Assembly: GCF_040958095.1 (NCBI RefSeq)
Contig: NC_091227.1
Location: forward strand, 21,736,526-21,800,525
Source: Procambarus clarkii
Lineage: Eukaryota; Arthropoda; Malacostraca; Decapoda; Cambaridae
Direction: 5' to 3'
Length of the DNA: 64,000 nucleotides
Under the pieces are notes generated by a model. It was not told where the DNA came from. It ran no database searches and saw nothing but the letters and a program-made list of their open reading frames with translations. A program made the position numbers and the translations under genes. The stretch's first letter is position 1. The number at the start of each line of letters is the position of its first letter. This document shows, in pieces, positions 43,198-53,525 of this stretch.

Positions 43198-43414
43198 TCG
43201 TATCACATTATGCCGGCGATGAGTCACAATGACGTGGTTAAAGTATGTTGACCAGACCACACACTAGAAGGTGAAGGGACGACGACGTTTCGGTCCGTCC
43301 TGGACCATTCTCAAGTCGATTGAGGCACAATCGACTTGAGAATGGTCCTGGACGGACCGAAACGTCGTCGTCCCTTCACCTTCTAGTGTGTGGTCTGGTC
43401 ATCGTATCACATTA
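43198..43414. mobile_element. Fold-back element F with 13-bp target duplication
   Basis: The arms 43250-43321 and 43329-43400 are complementary at 71 of 72 positions around a 7-nt loop. The left side extends further (tgccggcgatgagtcacaat ... aaagtatgtt), giving one complete monomer inverted next to one truncated monomer. The element 43211-43401 is flanked by identical tcgtatcacatta at 43198-43210 and 43402-43414. No coding capacity. Other copies: 11882-11990 (one arm) and 62938-63105. Confidence 0.85.
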
Positions 43415-43434
43415 ATTTGACATTGGAACCCACC

Positions 43435-43437
<3 letters not shown>

Positions 43438-43500
<63 letters not shown>
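43438..43500. repeat. (GA)n microsatellite plus poly-G
   Basis: About 27 GA repeats followed by a run of G. Confidence 0.97.
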
Positions 43501-44585
43501 TAGGTGGGATAGTTGACTGTTGTGTGTGTAGCTAGTTTGGGTCTCTCGATGGTTTCTGGCAAGGTCTATTATTGATGCGAACTTGTTAAGCTCAATGGCG
43601 TCTCGAAGAACTGAGAGCCAAGGTCTTCCATATCTGGATGAGCTGGTGTCTGTGAGTTAGATCTTAAGATGTTTGGTGTGGTAACGTAAAGGAAGAGAGA
43701 GGATATTACCAGGAGTGTACCTGAAGTCAGTTCTGAGAGTTCTAGTAGTCCCCTAGCCCGACCTGGAGCCAGGTATGTCATGTATGAACCCTCCAGTATG
43801 ACCGGACACCTCACGTTGTACAAATGTGACGCCGGTGTCAGCTTTGCCTGGAAATTAAGAGAAAACGGGACTCGGGGCGGCCATGTGCAAAGGCGCTCGC
43901 TCACTCATTGATATTTAACGACCAGTCTCAAATCGTAATTAATGTTGAGATTCAGAATTTTTATGTTGCATTTTATCCCCGGTGCTTGAGTTATGAAGAG
44001 GTCTAATGCCATAATAGGCTATTAGTGAATACTTTAGGTTTCCTCTAATTGAGCGATAATGGGCATTAATAAGCGAGGAAATCCTACCTCCATAAATTAG
44101 GTGTCGAGTCTTGGTATAAATATAGGAATGGGTGTGAGGAAGAGTGTATATATTAATATGTAGCGCGGCGGCGCCCTCTTGTTGGGTTGGTGAGGACGGG
44201 GGCGTGCGGGCCGTAATTGGTGTGGTGAGGATAAGTTATGGGCTGGAGATAAGGATTTACGGCCAGGGTGCATTGTGGTGGGTGGCCAGGTTTACCTCAG
44301 TCTCCCCCTCCCAGCGCCATTTCCTGTGTTGATACGTTCTTTGTTCCCGCCAGTCTGCTGGTCGCTGTGTCCACCACCGCCATACTGGAGCTGAAGGCGT
44401 CGGTTACACCAAAAAACTGTTCACGAAGAGTACAGACGAGTTATTACAGTAAGACGAGGGACATTTCACGTGAATCCAGTGGGGAAGAGAAATGGATGGT
44501 AAGATAACAAGTGAGATGACGGAATCCATTGCTGGATAATGCGCCAATATAAAGGAGCAGTTTATACCACTCAAGGAGCAACCCG
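43501..44585. other. No gene recognised; GC-rich block at 44155-44400
   Basis: 44155-44400 is richer in G/C and CpG than its surroundings (gtagcgcggcggcgccctct, gggggcgtgcgggccgtaat, cgccatttcctgtgttgata). It could be a promoter or 5' exon region, but I see no matching protein or splice pattern. Confidence 0.35.
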
Positions 44586-44725
44586 TCCTAATAGAACGTC
44601 GCATTTTGACGTATACTCAACCTAAGACCAAAAATTGTCGTACTAGAAAATGGTAGCGGCTCGTGAAATTGACATACTGTCCCGTTTTCTGTTTTGGATC
44701 CTCTGGTAGGTTAGGGTAAGGGCCC
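44586..44725 (-). mobile_element. TIR element fragment M4 (right half)
   Basis: On the minus strand: ctaccagaggatccaaaaca, gaaaacgggacagtatgtca, agccgctaccattttctagt, acgacaatttttgg, acgtcaaaatgcgacgttct, ending aggacgggttg. The same half element is found at 47605-47720 and 56110-56238. Confidence 0.72.
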
Positions 44726-44856
44726 TCTAGTGTGACGGTTTCTTGACCTTGGGAAACCTTAGGTGAACGGGCTGCAAGAAGGCTGTGAACGAGAAAAGTA
44801 AATTAAATCCCTGGTTTAATAGGCAATGCAGGGAGGCTACAGACAGACTATCAGAA

Positions 44857-45027
44857 GAAAGCGCCAAGCTATTACGACTATATAGCACTGGGAAGGGATC
44901 AGGATAAGGATTTGGGATGGAGCGGGCGGGAAAGGAATGGTGCCCAACCACTTGGACGGTCGGGGATTGAACGTCGACCTGCATGAAGGGAGACCGTCGC
45001 TCTACCGTCCACCCCAAGTGGTTGGAC
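44857..45027 (-). mobile_element. tRNA-like SINE family B, copy 4
   Basis: Plus-strand order gcgccaagctattacgacta, ctgggaagggatcaggataa, aaccacttggacggtcgggg, gacctgcatgaagggagacc, gtcgctctaccgtccacccc is the exact complement of the family B layout. Nearly full-length and inserted into the LINE relic. Confidence 0.8.
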
Positions 45028-45387
45028 GCTAAAGAAAGGAAAAAATAAACTGGCAAGAGCACAGAGAACTGGGAACAGATGACAATAGAGAGGCACTAAA
45101 GTGATTCAGAAATGAATACACCTGAGTTAGGAGAGAAGCTGAGAGGCAATTTTAAAATGACATTACTGCAAAAGCTAAGGACTAACGAAGGCTCTTCTAT
45201 AGCCATGTAAGGAGAACAACAGTAGTCTGAGACCATGTTATCAGATTGATAACACAAGGGGAAGTCTTACAGAAAATGATAATGAGGTAATTGAGGAACT
45301 TGACAAAAGCTTTCAGAAGGTCTTTACAGTAGAACCAGCGGAGGGACCAAGGGTGAGAGGTGAAGGGCCAGAACAATGGGTGACACA

Positions 45388-45603
45388 GTCACTCTCGAAG
45401 AGGAGTGACACAGTCACTCTAGAAGAGGAGTGACAGTCACTCTAGAAGAGGAGTGACACAGTCACTCTAGAAGAGGAGTGACACAGTCACTCTAGAAGAG
45501 GAGTGACACAGTCACTCTAGAAGAGGAGTGACACAGTCACTCTAGAAGAGGAGTGACACAGTCACTCTAGAAGAGGAGTGACACAGTCACTCTAGAAGAG
45601 GCA
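45388..45603. repeat. 25-bp palindromic minisatellite, about 9 copies
   Basis: Unit gaagaggagtgacacagtca followed by ctcta. Each unit contains GAGTGAC-aca-GTCACTC, a perfect 7-bp inverted repeat. The outer sequence is LINE ORF2 coding (VTQSLSKRSDTVTLEEE), from which the unit was drawn. Confidence 0.93.
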
Positions 45604-45810
45604 AGACAACATCTGGAGGAACTGCATGTGACAAAATCAATTCACCGACAGTCTCACGCCGCGTGCTGAAGGAGGCTGCAGAAGTACTTTGTCATCCATT
45701 ACCTAAAAGCTCCCTCGTAGACACTCAAGGTGAGTATTGTTAAGTCACTGGGATTGTAAATGGCTTCAGTTTCTTTATAGTTTGTGTCGAGTTGAATATT
45801 TTGTAGTGCG

Positions 45811-46500
45811 GTGACGGGCCGCCCTCGTCACACCTGTATGGTGACGGGCCGTCCTCGTCACACCTGTATGGTGACGGGCCGCCCTCGTCACACCTGTATG
45901 GTGACGGGCCGCCCTCGTCACACCTGTATGGTGACGGGCCGCCCTCGTCACACCTGTATGGTGACGGGCCGTCCTCGTCACACCAGTATGGTGACGGGCC
46001 GTCCTCGTCACACCTGTATGGTGACGGGCCGCCCTCGTCACACCTGTATGGTGACGGGCCGCCCTCGTCACACCTGTACGGTGACGGGCCGCCCTCGTCA
46101 CACGTGTATGGTGACGGGCCGCCCTCGTCACACCTGTATGGTGACGGGCCGTCCTCGTCACACCTGTATGGTGACGGGCCGCCCTCGTCACACCTGTACG
46201 GTGACGGGCCGCCCTCGTCACACGTGTATGGTGACGGGCCGCCCTCGTCACACCTGTATGGTGACGGGCCGTCCTCGTCACACCTGTACGGTGACGGGCC
46301 GCCCTCGTCACACCTGTATGGTGACGGGCCGTCCTCGTCACACCTGTATGGTGACGGGCCGTCCTCGTCACACCTGTATGGTGACGGGCCGCCCTCGTCA
46401 CACCTGTACGGTGACGGGCCGCCCTCGTCACACGTGTATGGTGACGGGCCGCCCTCGTCACACCTGTACGGTGACGGGCCGCCCTCGTCACACCTGTACG
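45811..46500. repeat. 30-bp minisatellite, 23 copies
   Basis: Unit gtgacgggccgccctcgtca followed by cacctgtatg; variants gtcctc, cgtatg and tgtacg. GTGACG and CGTCAC within each unit are complementary. The variant order gcc-gcc/tacg/cgtg repeats in blocks (45961-46240), suggesting amplification of several units together. Long open frames on both strands follow from the 10-codon period. Confidence 0.97.
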
Positions 46501-47006
46501 GTAAACTATTATTTGCTTTAATATCTTGTTGTTCTCTTTCATTTAACTGGCGAAGTTGGAGCTAAATAGGTTTTTTGTGGGAGATATAATTGTCTTTATT
46601 ATTTTGCACTGAAGTGATAATTTATTGAATTTCTTCTCGTTTCAAGATTTTCTGCGATATTACCATCAATAAAACGAAAAAAGTGTATTTTACAAATTGT
46701 ATAAGAAACAGTATTTCAATTATATTTTTTGTGGCCTCCTATGAAGCAAATTTTATCTTAATTGTCTATTTAACTTCCCAATATTTTATGTCAATGATTG
46801 TGTTGTGTTCGTTCATAATACAAATATATGTTCTCAACCCTCATTCAAGATTCTTTTGACTAGATTATTTGTTGCTTCCCTTTCGTGTCTATTATTTAAT
46901 TAATGTGAAGGTAAAGTTGCAATTTCTGAACAAATCTGATCCCGTGTATGACACCACCAGCACACAATTGTGACCAGGCCAGAGAACGTGCCTTGTCTTA
47001 ACCTAC
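46501..47006. other. AT-rich, no gene seen
   Basis: Strongly AT-rich with no supportable frame; may be intergenic or the interior of an unrecognised element. Confidence 0.4.
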
Positions 47007-47719
47007 CAGCCCGTCCTCCAAAAATGGGGTGGTAAATGTAAGAAGACAATTAAGTGCAATTATGTACTATTCATAGCAGTTAGGAATTGTACTTATTTTC
47101 ACTTAGTATTAAATCGTACTGTCAAATATATTGTGAATATTTGAGTTTACCTGAAAAACTGAATAGAAAACCACAACCTCACCTAACCGTCTTAGTTTTT
47201 GAAGATAATAATTTTATTGCTTCCTAATTACAATTAGTACTTAACTTATAGCTATATTGATATTACAGTTTTATAAAACTAATAAAACAAAACTAAAATA
47301 TATCAATAAATTGTAAATTAACTCAGGATATTTTAAAATTTTGCATAAAATCTATGTTGTTTAATAAACCTGAAAAAGAAATTCCTGATATTTAAAACTT
47401 GTGTATTGCAAATCGAAATTGAAAACGTCATCCTAAAATTCTGAGTGACTTAACAGAAAACGAGAAAAATTAAAGCGGGGGAGGGAGTTGGGTCAATGTA
47501 ACAGCCCCGTAAGTGCAATTATGCACTGCTTATTACAGTAAGAAAGTGTACTTATTACACTTAGTATTAAATCGTACTGTCAATTCGGAGGATGGGTTGC
47601 ACCTACCACAGGACCTACCAACAGAAAACGGGATATTGTCAATTTCGCGAGCCGCTGCCATTTTCCAGTACGACAGTTTTGGCCTTAGGTAAAGAACACG
47701 TCAAAATGGGAGGACGGGT
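47007..47719. mobile_element. TIR element M3, composite
   Basis: The left end is cagcccgtcctcc (47007-47019). An 80-bp segment (ttaagtgcaattatgtacta ... ttagtattaaatcgtactgt) is repeated at 47515-47582. A terminal-type ggaggatgggttg stands at 47587-47599, and the half element shared with 44586 and 56110 follows to 47719, ending ggaggacgggttg. The interior is AT-rich with no transposase. It looks like two related elements joined or one with an internal duplication. Confidence 0.6.
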
Positions 47720-48528
47720 TGGGAGGACGGGTTGGGGGGACGGGTTGGGGGGACGGGTTGGGGGGACGGGTTGGGAGGACGGGTTGGGGGGACGGGTTGG
47801 GGGGACGGGTTGGGGGGACGGGTTGGGAGGACGGGTTGGGAGGACGGGTTGGGGGGACGGGTTGGGGGGACGGGTTGGGAGGACGGGTTGGGAGGACGGG
47901 TTGGGGGGACGGGTTGGGGGGACGGGTTGGGGGGACGGGTTGGGAGGACGGGTTGGGAGGACGGGTTGGGGGGACGGGTTGGGAGGACGGGTTGGGAGGA
48001 CGGGTTGGGGGGACGGGTTGGGAGGACGGGTTGGGGGACGGGTTGGGAGGACGGGTTGGGGGGACGGGTTGGGAGGACGGGTTGGGGGGACGGGTTGGGA
48101 GGACGGGTTGGGGGGACGGGTTGGGAGGACGGGTTGGGGGGACGGGTTGGGAGGACGGGTTGGGGGGACGGGTTGGGAGGACGGGTTGGGAGGACGGGTT
48201 GGGGGGACGGGTAGGGAGGACGGGTTGGGGGGACGGGTTGGGAGGACGGGTTGGGGGGACGGGTTGGGGGGACGGGTTGGGAGGACTGGTTGGGGGGACG
48301 GGTTGGGGGGACGGGTTGGGAGGACGGGTTGGGGGGACGGGTTGGGAGGACGGGTTGGGGGGACGGGTTGGGAGGACGGGTTGGGAGGACTGGTTGGGGG
48401 GACGGGTAGGGAGGACGGATAGGGAGGACGGGTAGGGAGGACGGGTTGGGGGGACGGGTTGGGAGGACGGGTTGGGGGGACGGGTTGGGAGGACGGGTAG
48501 GGAGGACGGGTTGGGAGGACTGGTTGAG
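47708..48528. repeat. 13-bp G-rich satellite, about 63 copies, grown from a TIR end
   Basis: Units ggaggacgggttg and ggggacgggttgg alternate irregularly. The first unit is the right end of TIR element M3. The + strand has GGG or longer runs about every 6-7 bp throughout. Open frames in all three plus frames and the 311-residue minus frame are artefacts of the 39-bp frame cycle. Confidence 0.95.
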
Positions 48529-48772
48529 GTGGGAGCGGGCTCGACAGTGTCACTGGTACTATGTGGGTGAACATTATGATGAGGCTTCTATTGAAATGAT
48601 GAGAGTACGAGTGATCATGTTGACCTCAGCACCCGCCACCATTACAACACAATTGCATCACCGACTGCCAACCAGCGCCACTCAACGCTACTGCACCCTG
48701 CCACCACGTCCTAACTACGCCCACTTACATGCAAATGTATATAAATGCCCTATAAGAGTATCCAGTAAGTGA
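48529..48772. other. No gene seen
   Basis: Unassigned. Confidence 0.35.
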
Positions 48773-48774
48773 AA

Positions 48775-48872
48775 TGCACTGAAGGAAGAAGTTGTGGAAG
48801 CCACCTCCATCCACAACTTTAAGGCCAGATTCGACAAAGAATTCGAACGTCAAAATATTTAAATTAAATTAT
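48775..48872 (+). mobile_element. LINE RT C-terminal relic
   Basis: aagttgtggaagccacctcc and atccacaactttaaggccag, then attcgacaaagaattcgaac, translate to EVVEATSIHNFKARFDKEFE, the C-terminal LINE motif. Nothing upstream remains because the satellite lies there. Confidence 0.7.
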
Positions 48873-48889
48873 AATGCAGTACTGCCTCA

Positions 48890-49215
48890 CACCACCACCC
48901 ACAACACCCACAAGTACTGCCTCACACCACCACCCACAACACCCACAAGTACTGCCTCACACCACCACCCACAACACCCACAAGTACTGCCTCACACCAC
49001 CACCCACAAGTACTGCCTCACACCACCACCCACAAGTACTGCCTCACACCACCACCCACAACACCCACAAGTACTGCCTCACACCACCACCCACAACACC
49101 CACAAGTACTGCCTCACACCACCACCCACAACACCCACAAGTACTGCCTCACACCACCACCTACAACACCCACAAGTACTGCCTCACACCACCACCCACA
49201 ACACACCACTGCCTC
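48890..49215. repeat. 35-bp minisatellite, about 9 copies
   Basis: Unit actgcctcacaccaccaccc followed by acaacacccacaagt; two units lack the acaacaccc part. C/A-rich. Confidence 0.95.
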
Positions 49216-49480
49216 ACACCTTACCAATAAAATAATGGGCTAGGTGTATAAAGAGAGACCCCGCGTGCCTGGCGTAATACGGACTCTTGGACCCACCCAG
49301 CAAGCATATCTTGATGCAAGACACCTCAGCACCACCAAGAACAAGGGCACCCACCGCCGCCTCTGTGTACCAGTTGTCTTCAAATACATAATGGAGCAAA
49401 AGGAGGAAGTCAGACCACGAACATATTATGTAAGGTTCAATATTACGTATGTGGAGACTACAGGAAGAGAACCCTTGGAT
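49216..49480. other. Open frame of unknown nature
   Basis: A + frame from 49244 to 49486 reads without stops but has no recognised motif. It precedes the LINE relic and may be part of the same element. Confidence 0.3.
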
Positions 49481-50120
49481 CGATAGGCAATGATGGGAGA
49501 GAAAACAAGTGAAAACAAAACAATGGAACCAAACACAGGGGACTATAGAGGAACTAGGGAGTACACCAAGTCAGCAGGGTAGCTGAGGGCCAATTATAAA
49601 ACGACATAGTGCTAAGAAGCTAAGAAACAAAGAGTGCTGTTGTATAGCCATATTAGGAGATCAAGAACAATAGGAGACCATGTAATCAAGGAGAGGAGAC
49701 AAGGAGGAAGTCTTTAAGAAATTCGAAAACAAAAATGGTTAAGAGAAACTTGACTAGAGTTTCAAGAGTCTTCATAAAGGCACTGTGGACTCAAGGTTGC
49801 GAGACGAAAAGTGGTTAGAAGAAACAGTAGGTAAAATAGTAATGACTATTGATGATATACAGGACCAGATTTAATATCACAGTGGCTGCTGAACGAGGCA
49901 GCAGAAGTGGTTTGGCATTTGCTAAATAAACTTATCAGCACAACACTTGACACAGGTCCCCTTCCCCCCCCCCCCCCAGAAATTCGGAAAAAGACGTGAA
50001 GTTCCAATATATAAACAGAGGGCAGATATGAGGTACTAAATTATAGACCCGTGCCACTGACAACTATTGTGTAGTGTTGCAAAAAGTAGTCAGGATGAGA
50101 GGAGCTGCGACTGCGACTGG

Positions 50121-50370
50121 GGGAGCCGGTCGGCCGAGCGGACAGCACACTGGACTTGTGATCCTGTGGTCCCAGGTTCGATCCCGGGCGCCGGCGAGAA
50201 ACAATGGGCAGAGTTTCTTTCACCCCATGCCCCTGTTACCTAGCAGTAAAATAGGTACCTGGGTGTTAGTCAGCTGTCACGGGCTGCTTCCTGGGGGTGG
50301 AGGCCTGGTCGAGGACCGGGCCGCAGGGACACTAAAGCCCCGAAATCATCTCAAGATAACCTCAAGATGA
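50121..50370 (+). mobile_element. Core SINE, tail type III, copy 3
   Basis: gggagccggtcggccgagcg head, B box GGTTCGATCC, core ttacctagcagtaaaatagg, tail aggcctggtcgaggaccggg and a double acctcaagat end. Intact length, little diverged from 18127 and 1041. Confidence 0.9.
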
Positions 50371-50752
50371 GAATAATAGAACCCCTGGAAAGGATACACT
50401 TTGTAACGGAATAGCAACTGGAATTCAGAGGGAAAGTCATGTCAAAAGAAGTTGATAAAGTTCTGTGACAAGACTACCAATTACCTGTTGGACCAAGTTA
50501 TCGCAAGTCGAGCCGGGCTCGGGGAGTAGAACTACTTCAGAGACCCTCTCCAGGTAAATCAGGTAAGATTACTAAATACAAGGGAAAAAGAAGGCTGAGT
50601 AGACTATCTTCCTAGATTATCAAAGAACCATTTAACATTGTTCCAGCATGGAGAAATATGCTGGAATAACTTGAGAAACTCTGAACTGGGTTAGGGAGTT
50701 CTTGACCGACAAAAGGCAGAGTTCCAGTCTGTCGAGCTGGATAATTGTAACA

Positions 50753-51128
50753 CAGCCCGTCCTCCAAACAAAGACCCAAAAATGATTCCATGCACCCGCC
50801 AAACCTTCTGTTTATGAATGAAAAACGGTTTACACACGACTCAACTGATATCGTTCGAACTTTTCCGGAACAAGTGCTTCACTGACGAATTTTGTTCGAA
50901 CCACAACTCTGTAAATGCTTCACTCACGTACTACAAATACAAATAATCGCCAACAGAACCTAAACACCTAACATAACCTATGCCTATATTTGCGCAATAT
51001 GCTAATATATTATAATATTAATTTATATTTCAAAAAATTCCTCTTTTGAATTAAAAATGTTAAAATTTATGAATGCGCCTGTGGGGGTCGACCGCTGGAT
51101 GGAATGGACTTGAGTCTAGGACGGGTTG
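50753..51128. mobile_element. TIR element M2 inside LINE ORF2
   Basis: The left end is cagcccgtcctcc and the right end aggacgggttg. The interior shares gtttatgaatgaaaaacggt, ttccggaacaagtgcttcac and aatacaaataatcgccaaca with M1. The TTAGG region of M1 is represented only by a few words (cacctaacataacctatgcc). Confidence 0.68.
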
Positions 51129-51373
51129 CGGTACTGGAACCACTGCTCTTCCTAGTTAATGCAAATGATCTACCCAGAGTGAGTGAACTCGTACATGTCA
51201 ATGTTTACAGATGACGCAAAGCTGATGAAGACTGTACAGAGAGAGGACTGCAGAAAATTACAAGAAGACCTTGATAAACTCGGAGTGGGCAGACAAATGG
51301 TTATTCAACCCCAGCAAGAGTAAGGTAGGTGATAAAGATGGGAACAGGAGAAACACCAGATAATCTCCTTTCT

Positions 51374-51414
51374 CCGTTTGGTGTAGATCGTTTTTCTGGA
51401 TCTACACCAAGCGG
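51374..51414. repeat. Hairpin in the LINE relic
   Basis: Arms CCGTTTGGTGTAGATC and GATCTACACCAAGCGG (one mismatch) around a 9-nt loop. Confidence 0.75.
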
Positions 51415-52030
51415 GGAAATACTACTGGAATCGGAAATTATATAATACCAACACTGAGCCCAACACCAGGAGCCGTATGCAAGTAAAATAACATTGACAT
51501 GCGAACCTGGCAAACATTAGACCAGAATTTAAACAACAAATACATTCTATACAGCCTATGATAGAATGTGCAGCACCGGCCTGATATCCACACCTTGCGT
51601 AGCATAAAAAAAAGACAAAAGTACAGAGATTTCTACAAAGTTAGTGCAAGAATTGAAAAGATTAGGCTACGAAGTTAGCTTAAGGGAGCAAAACCTCACA
51701 ACGCTAGAATAGAGAAGGAATACATGGAATTTGATCACTAAATGCAAGATGCAGAGGGAAATAGACAGTATGAACAAGTAATTTTTTTAAATTAAGAAAA
51801 AGACAAGAGGACTTAAGTGGAAACTGGAAACGGAAATGTGACAAGAAATGTACGTTAATACTCGTACCCCGTACGGGTGGTCAACAACTTTGTCAGTAAT
51901 GATGATGATGATAATAATAATAATACTAATAATAAACAAGTGGAATGTTCTGGAATAAGATGTGAAAGCCACCTCCATCCATAACTTTAAGGCCAGATTT
52001 GAAAACAAAAAAATCAAATAAAATTAAATT

Positions 52031-52960
52031 AAAATGCAACAGGTTCATGGAGGAGAGCAGGCGGGCCGCGGGGGTATAAGGAGCTAGACCTCACCACCCC
52101 CATAGTAACTAAGTGTTAGGTAAGCCCCTCATACCACCCTATCATATCTTCATGATGTATAACAAGTTGCTTGATGAGCGGACTAGAATCGGTAGCCTTT
52201 GTTATGACCAGTACGGCTGTGAGATGTGTTCAGATTTCAAGTTTGGAGTTATGTGTTTATGTGCGGGGGAATAGCACCTCACGACTAATATGTATGAAAG
52301 AATTGTTAAGAGTGCTTGAATTTTCTACCCTGTTCTTGTCCTTAATAATTCGTGTATGTAGATAACCAGCTGCCCAAACTTAACTCGAGAGGGCGTTATC
52401 GACTCGTTTAAAGGCTATTCCTTGTTTATTGATGTGTTCTCTCGCCCATTTATCCTTTCAGCTGCTGAGACGTTCTTCAGCTTTTTAAGACATTTGTTTT
52501 TTACGCTTGTAGGGATGTCTGTTGACGTGCTGAAGCACTTGTTCCACCTGCTGGGCCATTCCTCCACCTCCCCGGCCGACGTTCGTTATGGAGGTGTTGA
52601 GCTGCTGAGCGGGCCTCTCCACACACACCACCACCACCACCCTCGCCCCCTGCAGGCGAGGGAAGATGGTACCAACCACGTATATGCGGGCAGCACTTCG
52701 CCAAGCTGCTCACGTAACTACCTCTCTCTTTGTTGATCATTGTCTTCTCCCACATTCTTGGCTTCCTGTTAATTCCCCTCCGCTTCCCTACTTCGTCAAA
52801 ATCCCCCTCTTCCTCCTGCTGCAGCAGCGGCGTCACCGCTGGCTCAACATTCCTGTCCCGGGAAAGTAAAGACCTCATTTGTTTTCTTCCTGCGACAATC
52901 GATCTGCTGGTGGCATCATCTTCTCCTAATTGGTTGGTGAAAGGCAGACTCGATAGGTGT
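52031..52960. other. No gene recognised
   Basis: Open frames here (for example a basic/aromatic stretch at 52422-52736) show no known motif. A caccaccacc tract lies at 52625-52642. Confidence 0.35.
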
Positions 52961-53176
52961 TGTTGGATGTGACGTCGGGTGCTGTATGTGACGTCTGGTG
53001 CTGCTGGATGTGACGTCGGGTGCTGTATGTGACGTCTGGTGCTGCTGGATGTGACGTCGGGTGTTGTATGTGACGTCGGGTGCTGCTGTATGTGACGTCG
53101 GGTGCTGCTGGATGTGACGTCGGGTGCTGCTGGATGTGACGTCGGGTGCTGCTGGATGTGACGTCGGGTGCTGCAG
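52961..53176. repeat. 22-bp minisatellite with TGACGTC in every unit
   Basis: About ten units of ggatgtgacgtcgggtgctg plus ct; some units are shortened to tgtatgtgacgtc. Each has the CRE-type core TGACGTC. Confidence 0.93.
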
Positions 53177-53433
53177 AACCAGGATGCAGATGTCTAGTTG
53201 AATGGCATTGCTGTTTCTGCAGTGTAGGCACTTCTTGCTGATTCTCGAAGCTGTTTATATATTATTAATGTCGTCATAGCCAATAGGAGTCATGGCCTAA
53301 CCTTGCCAGAATAAAGGCTGACAATAATTTTATTGAAATAATATATTCACATCTAATGCTGGAAACATTGTGGGTATTAGTGGCTTCAGGCGACGTAAGT
53401 GCCTACCTGCGAGTCCAACAATCTGCGTGTTTG

Positions 53434-53434
<1 letters not shown>
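53177..53434. other. No feature seen
   Basis: Unassigned. Confidence 0.35.

Positions 53435-53521
<87 letters not shown>
53435..53521. repeat. (GT)n microsatellite
   Basis: About 43 GT repeats. No LINE sequence abuts it on either side. Confidence 0.97.

Positions 53522-53525
<4 letters not shown>

Larger units (their letters stand above)
44765..45700 (+). mobile_element. LINE ORF2 linker relic with SINE and minisatellite inside
   Basis: The translation fragments NEVIEELDKSFQKVFTVEPA and EARQHLEELHVTKSIHRQSH, then RVLKEAAEVLCHPL (with a frame change), are the region just before the RT palm. Upstream parts match 35.6 and 49.5 kb. It is interrupted by a SINE (44857-45027) and by a 25-bp minisatellite (45388-45603). 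Confidence 0.65.
49480..52030 (+). mobile_element. Long decayed LINE ORF2 with three nested insertions
   Basis: Pieces in order: linker (49500-49700), pre-palm region (49730-50095, including gccgtgccactgacaa-type TYRPVPLT sequence), palm start (50385-50740: FLDYQRTI-like, WVREFLTDKRQSSSL), catalytic region (51130-51310: HVNVYRXRKADE-like remnant of the FADDAKLM box, then WLFNPSK), thumb and C-terminus (51440-52020: KWKLETEM, SHLHP-like). It is interrupted by a core SINE (50121-50370), a LINE/SINE tail scrap (50500-50575, gggctcggggagtagaacta) and TIR element M2 (50753-51128). Many stops and frameshifts. Confidence 0.7.

Noticed and set aside
45811-46500. CRISPR array
   Set aside because: The 30-bp units are directly adjacent with no unique spacers, and the context is eukaryotic.
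47708-48528. Gly-rich or Pro-rich structural protein
   Set aside because: All frames read through the 13-bp unit; it begins exactly at a transposon terminus.
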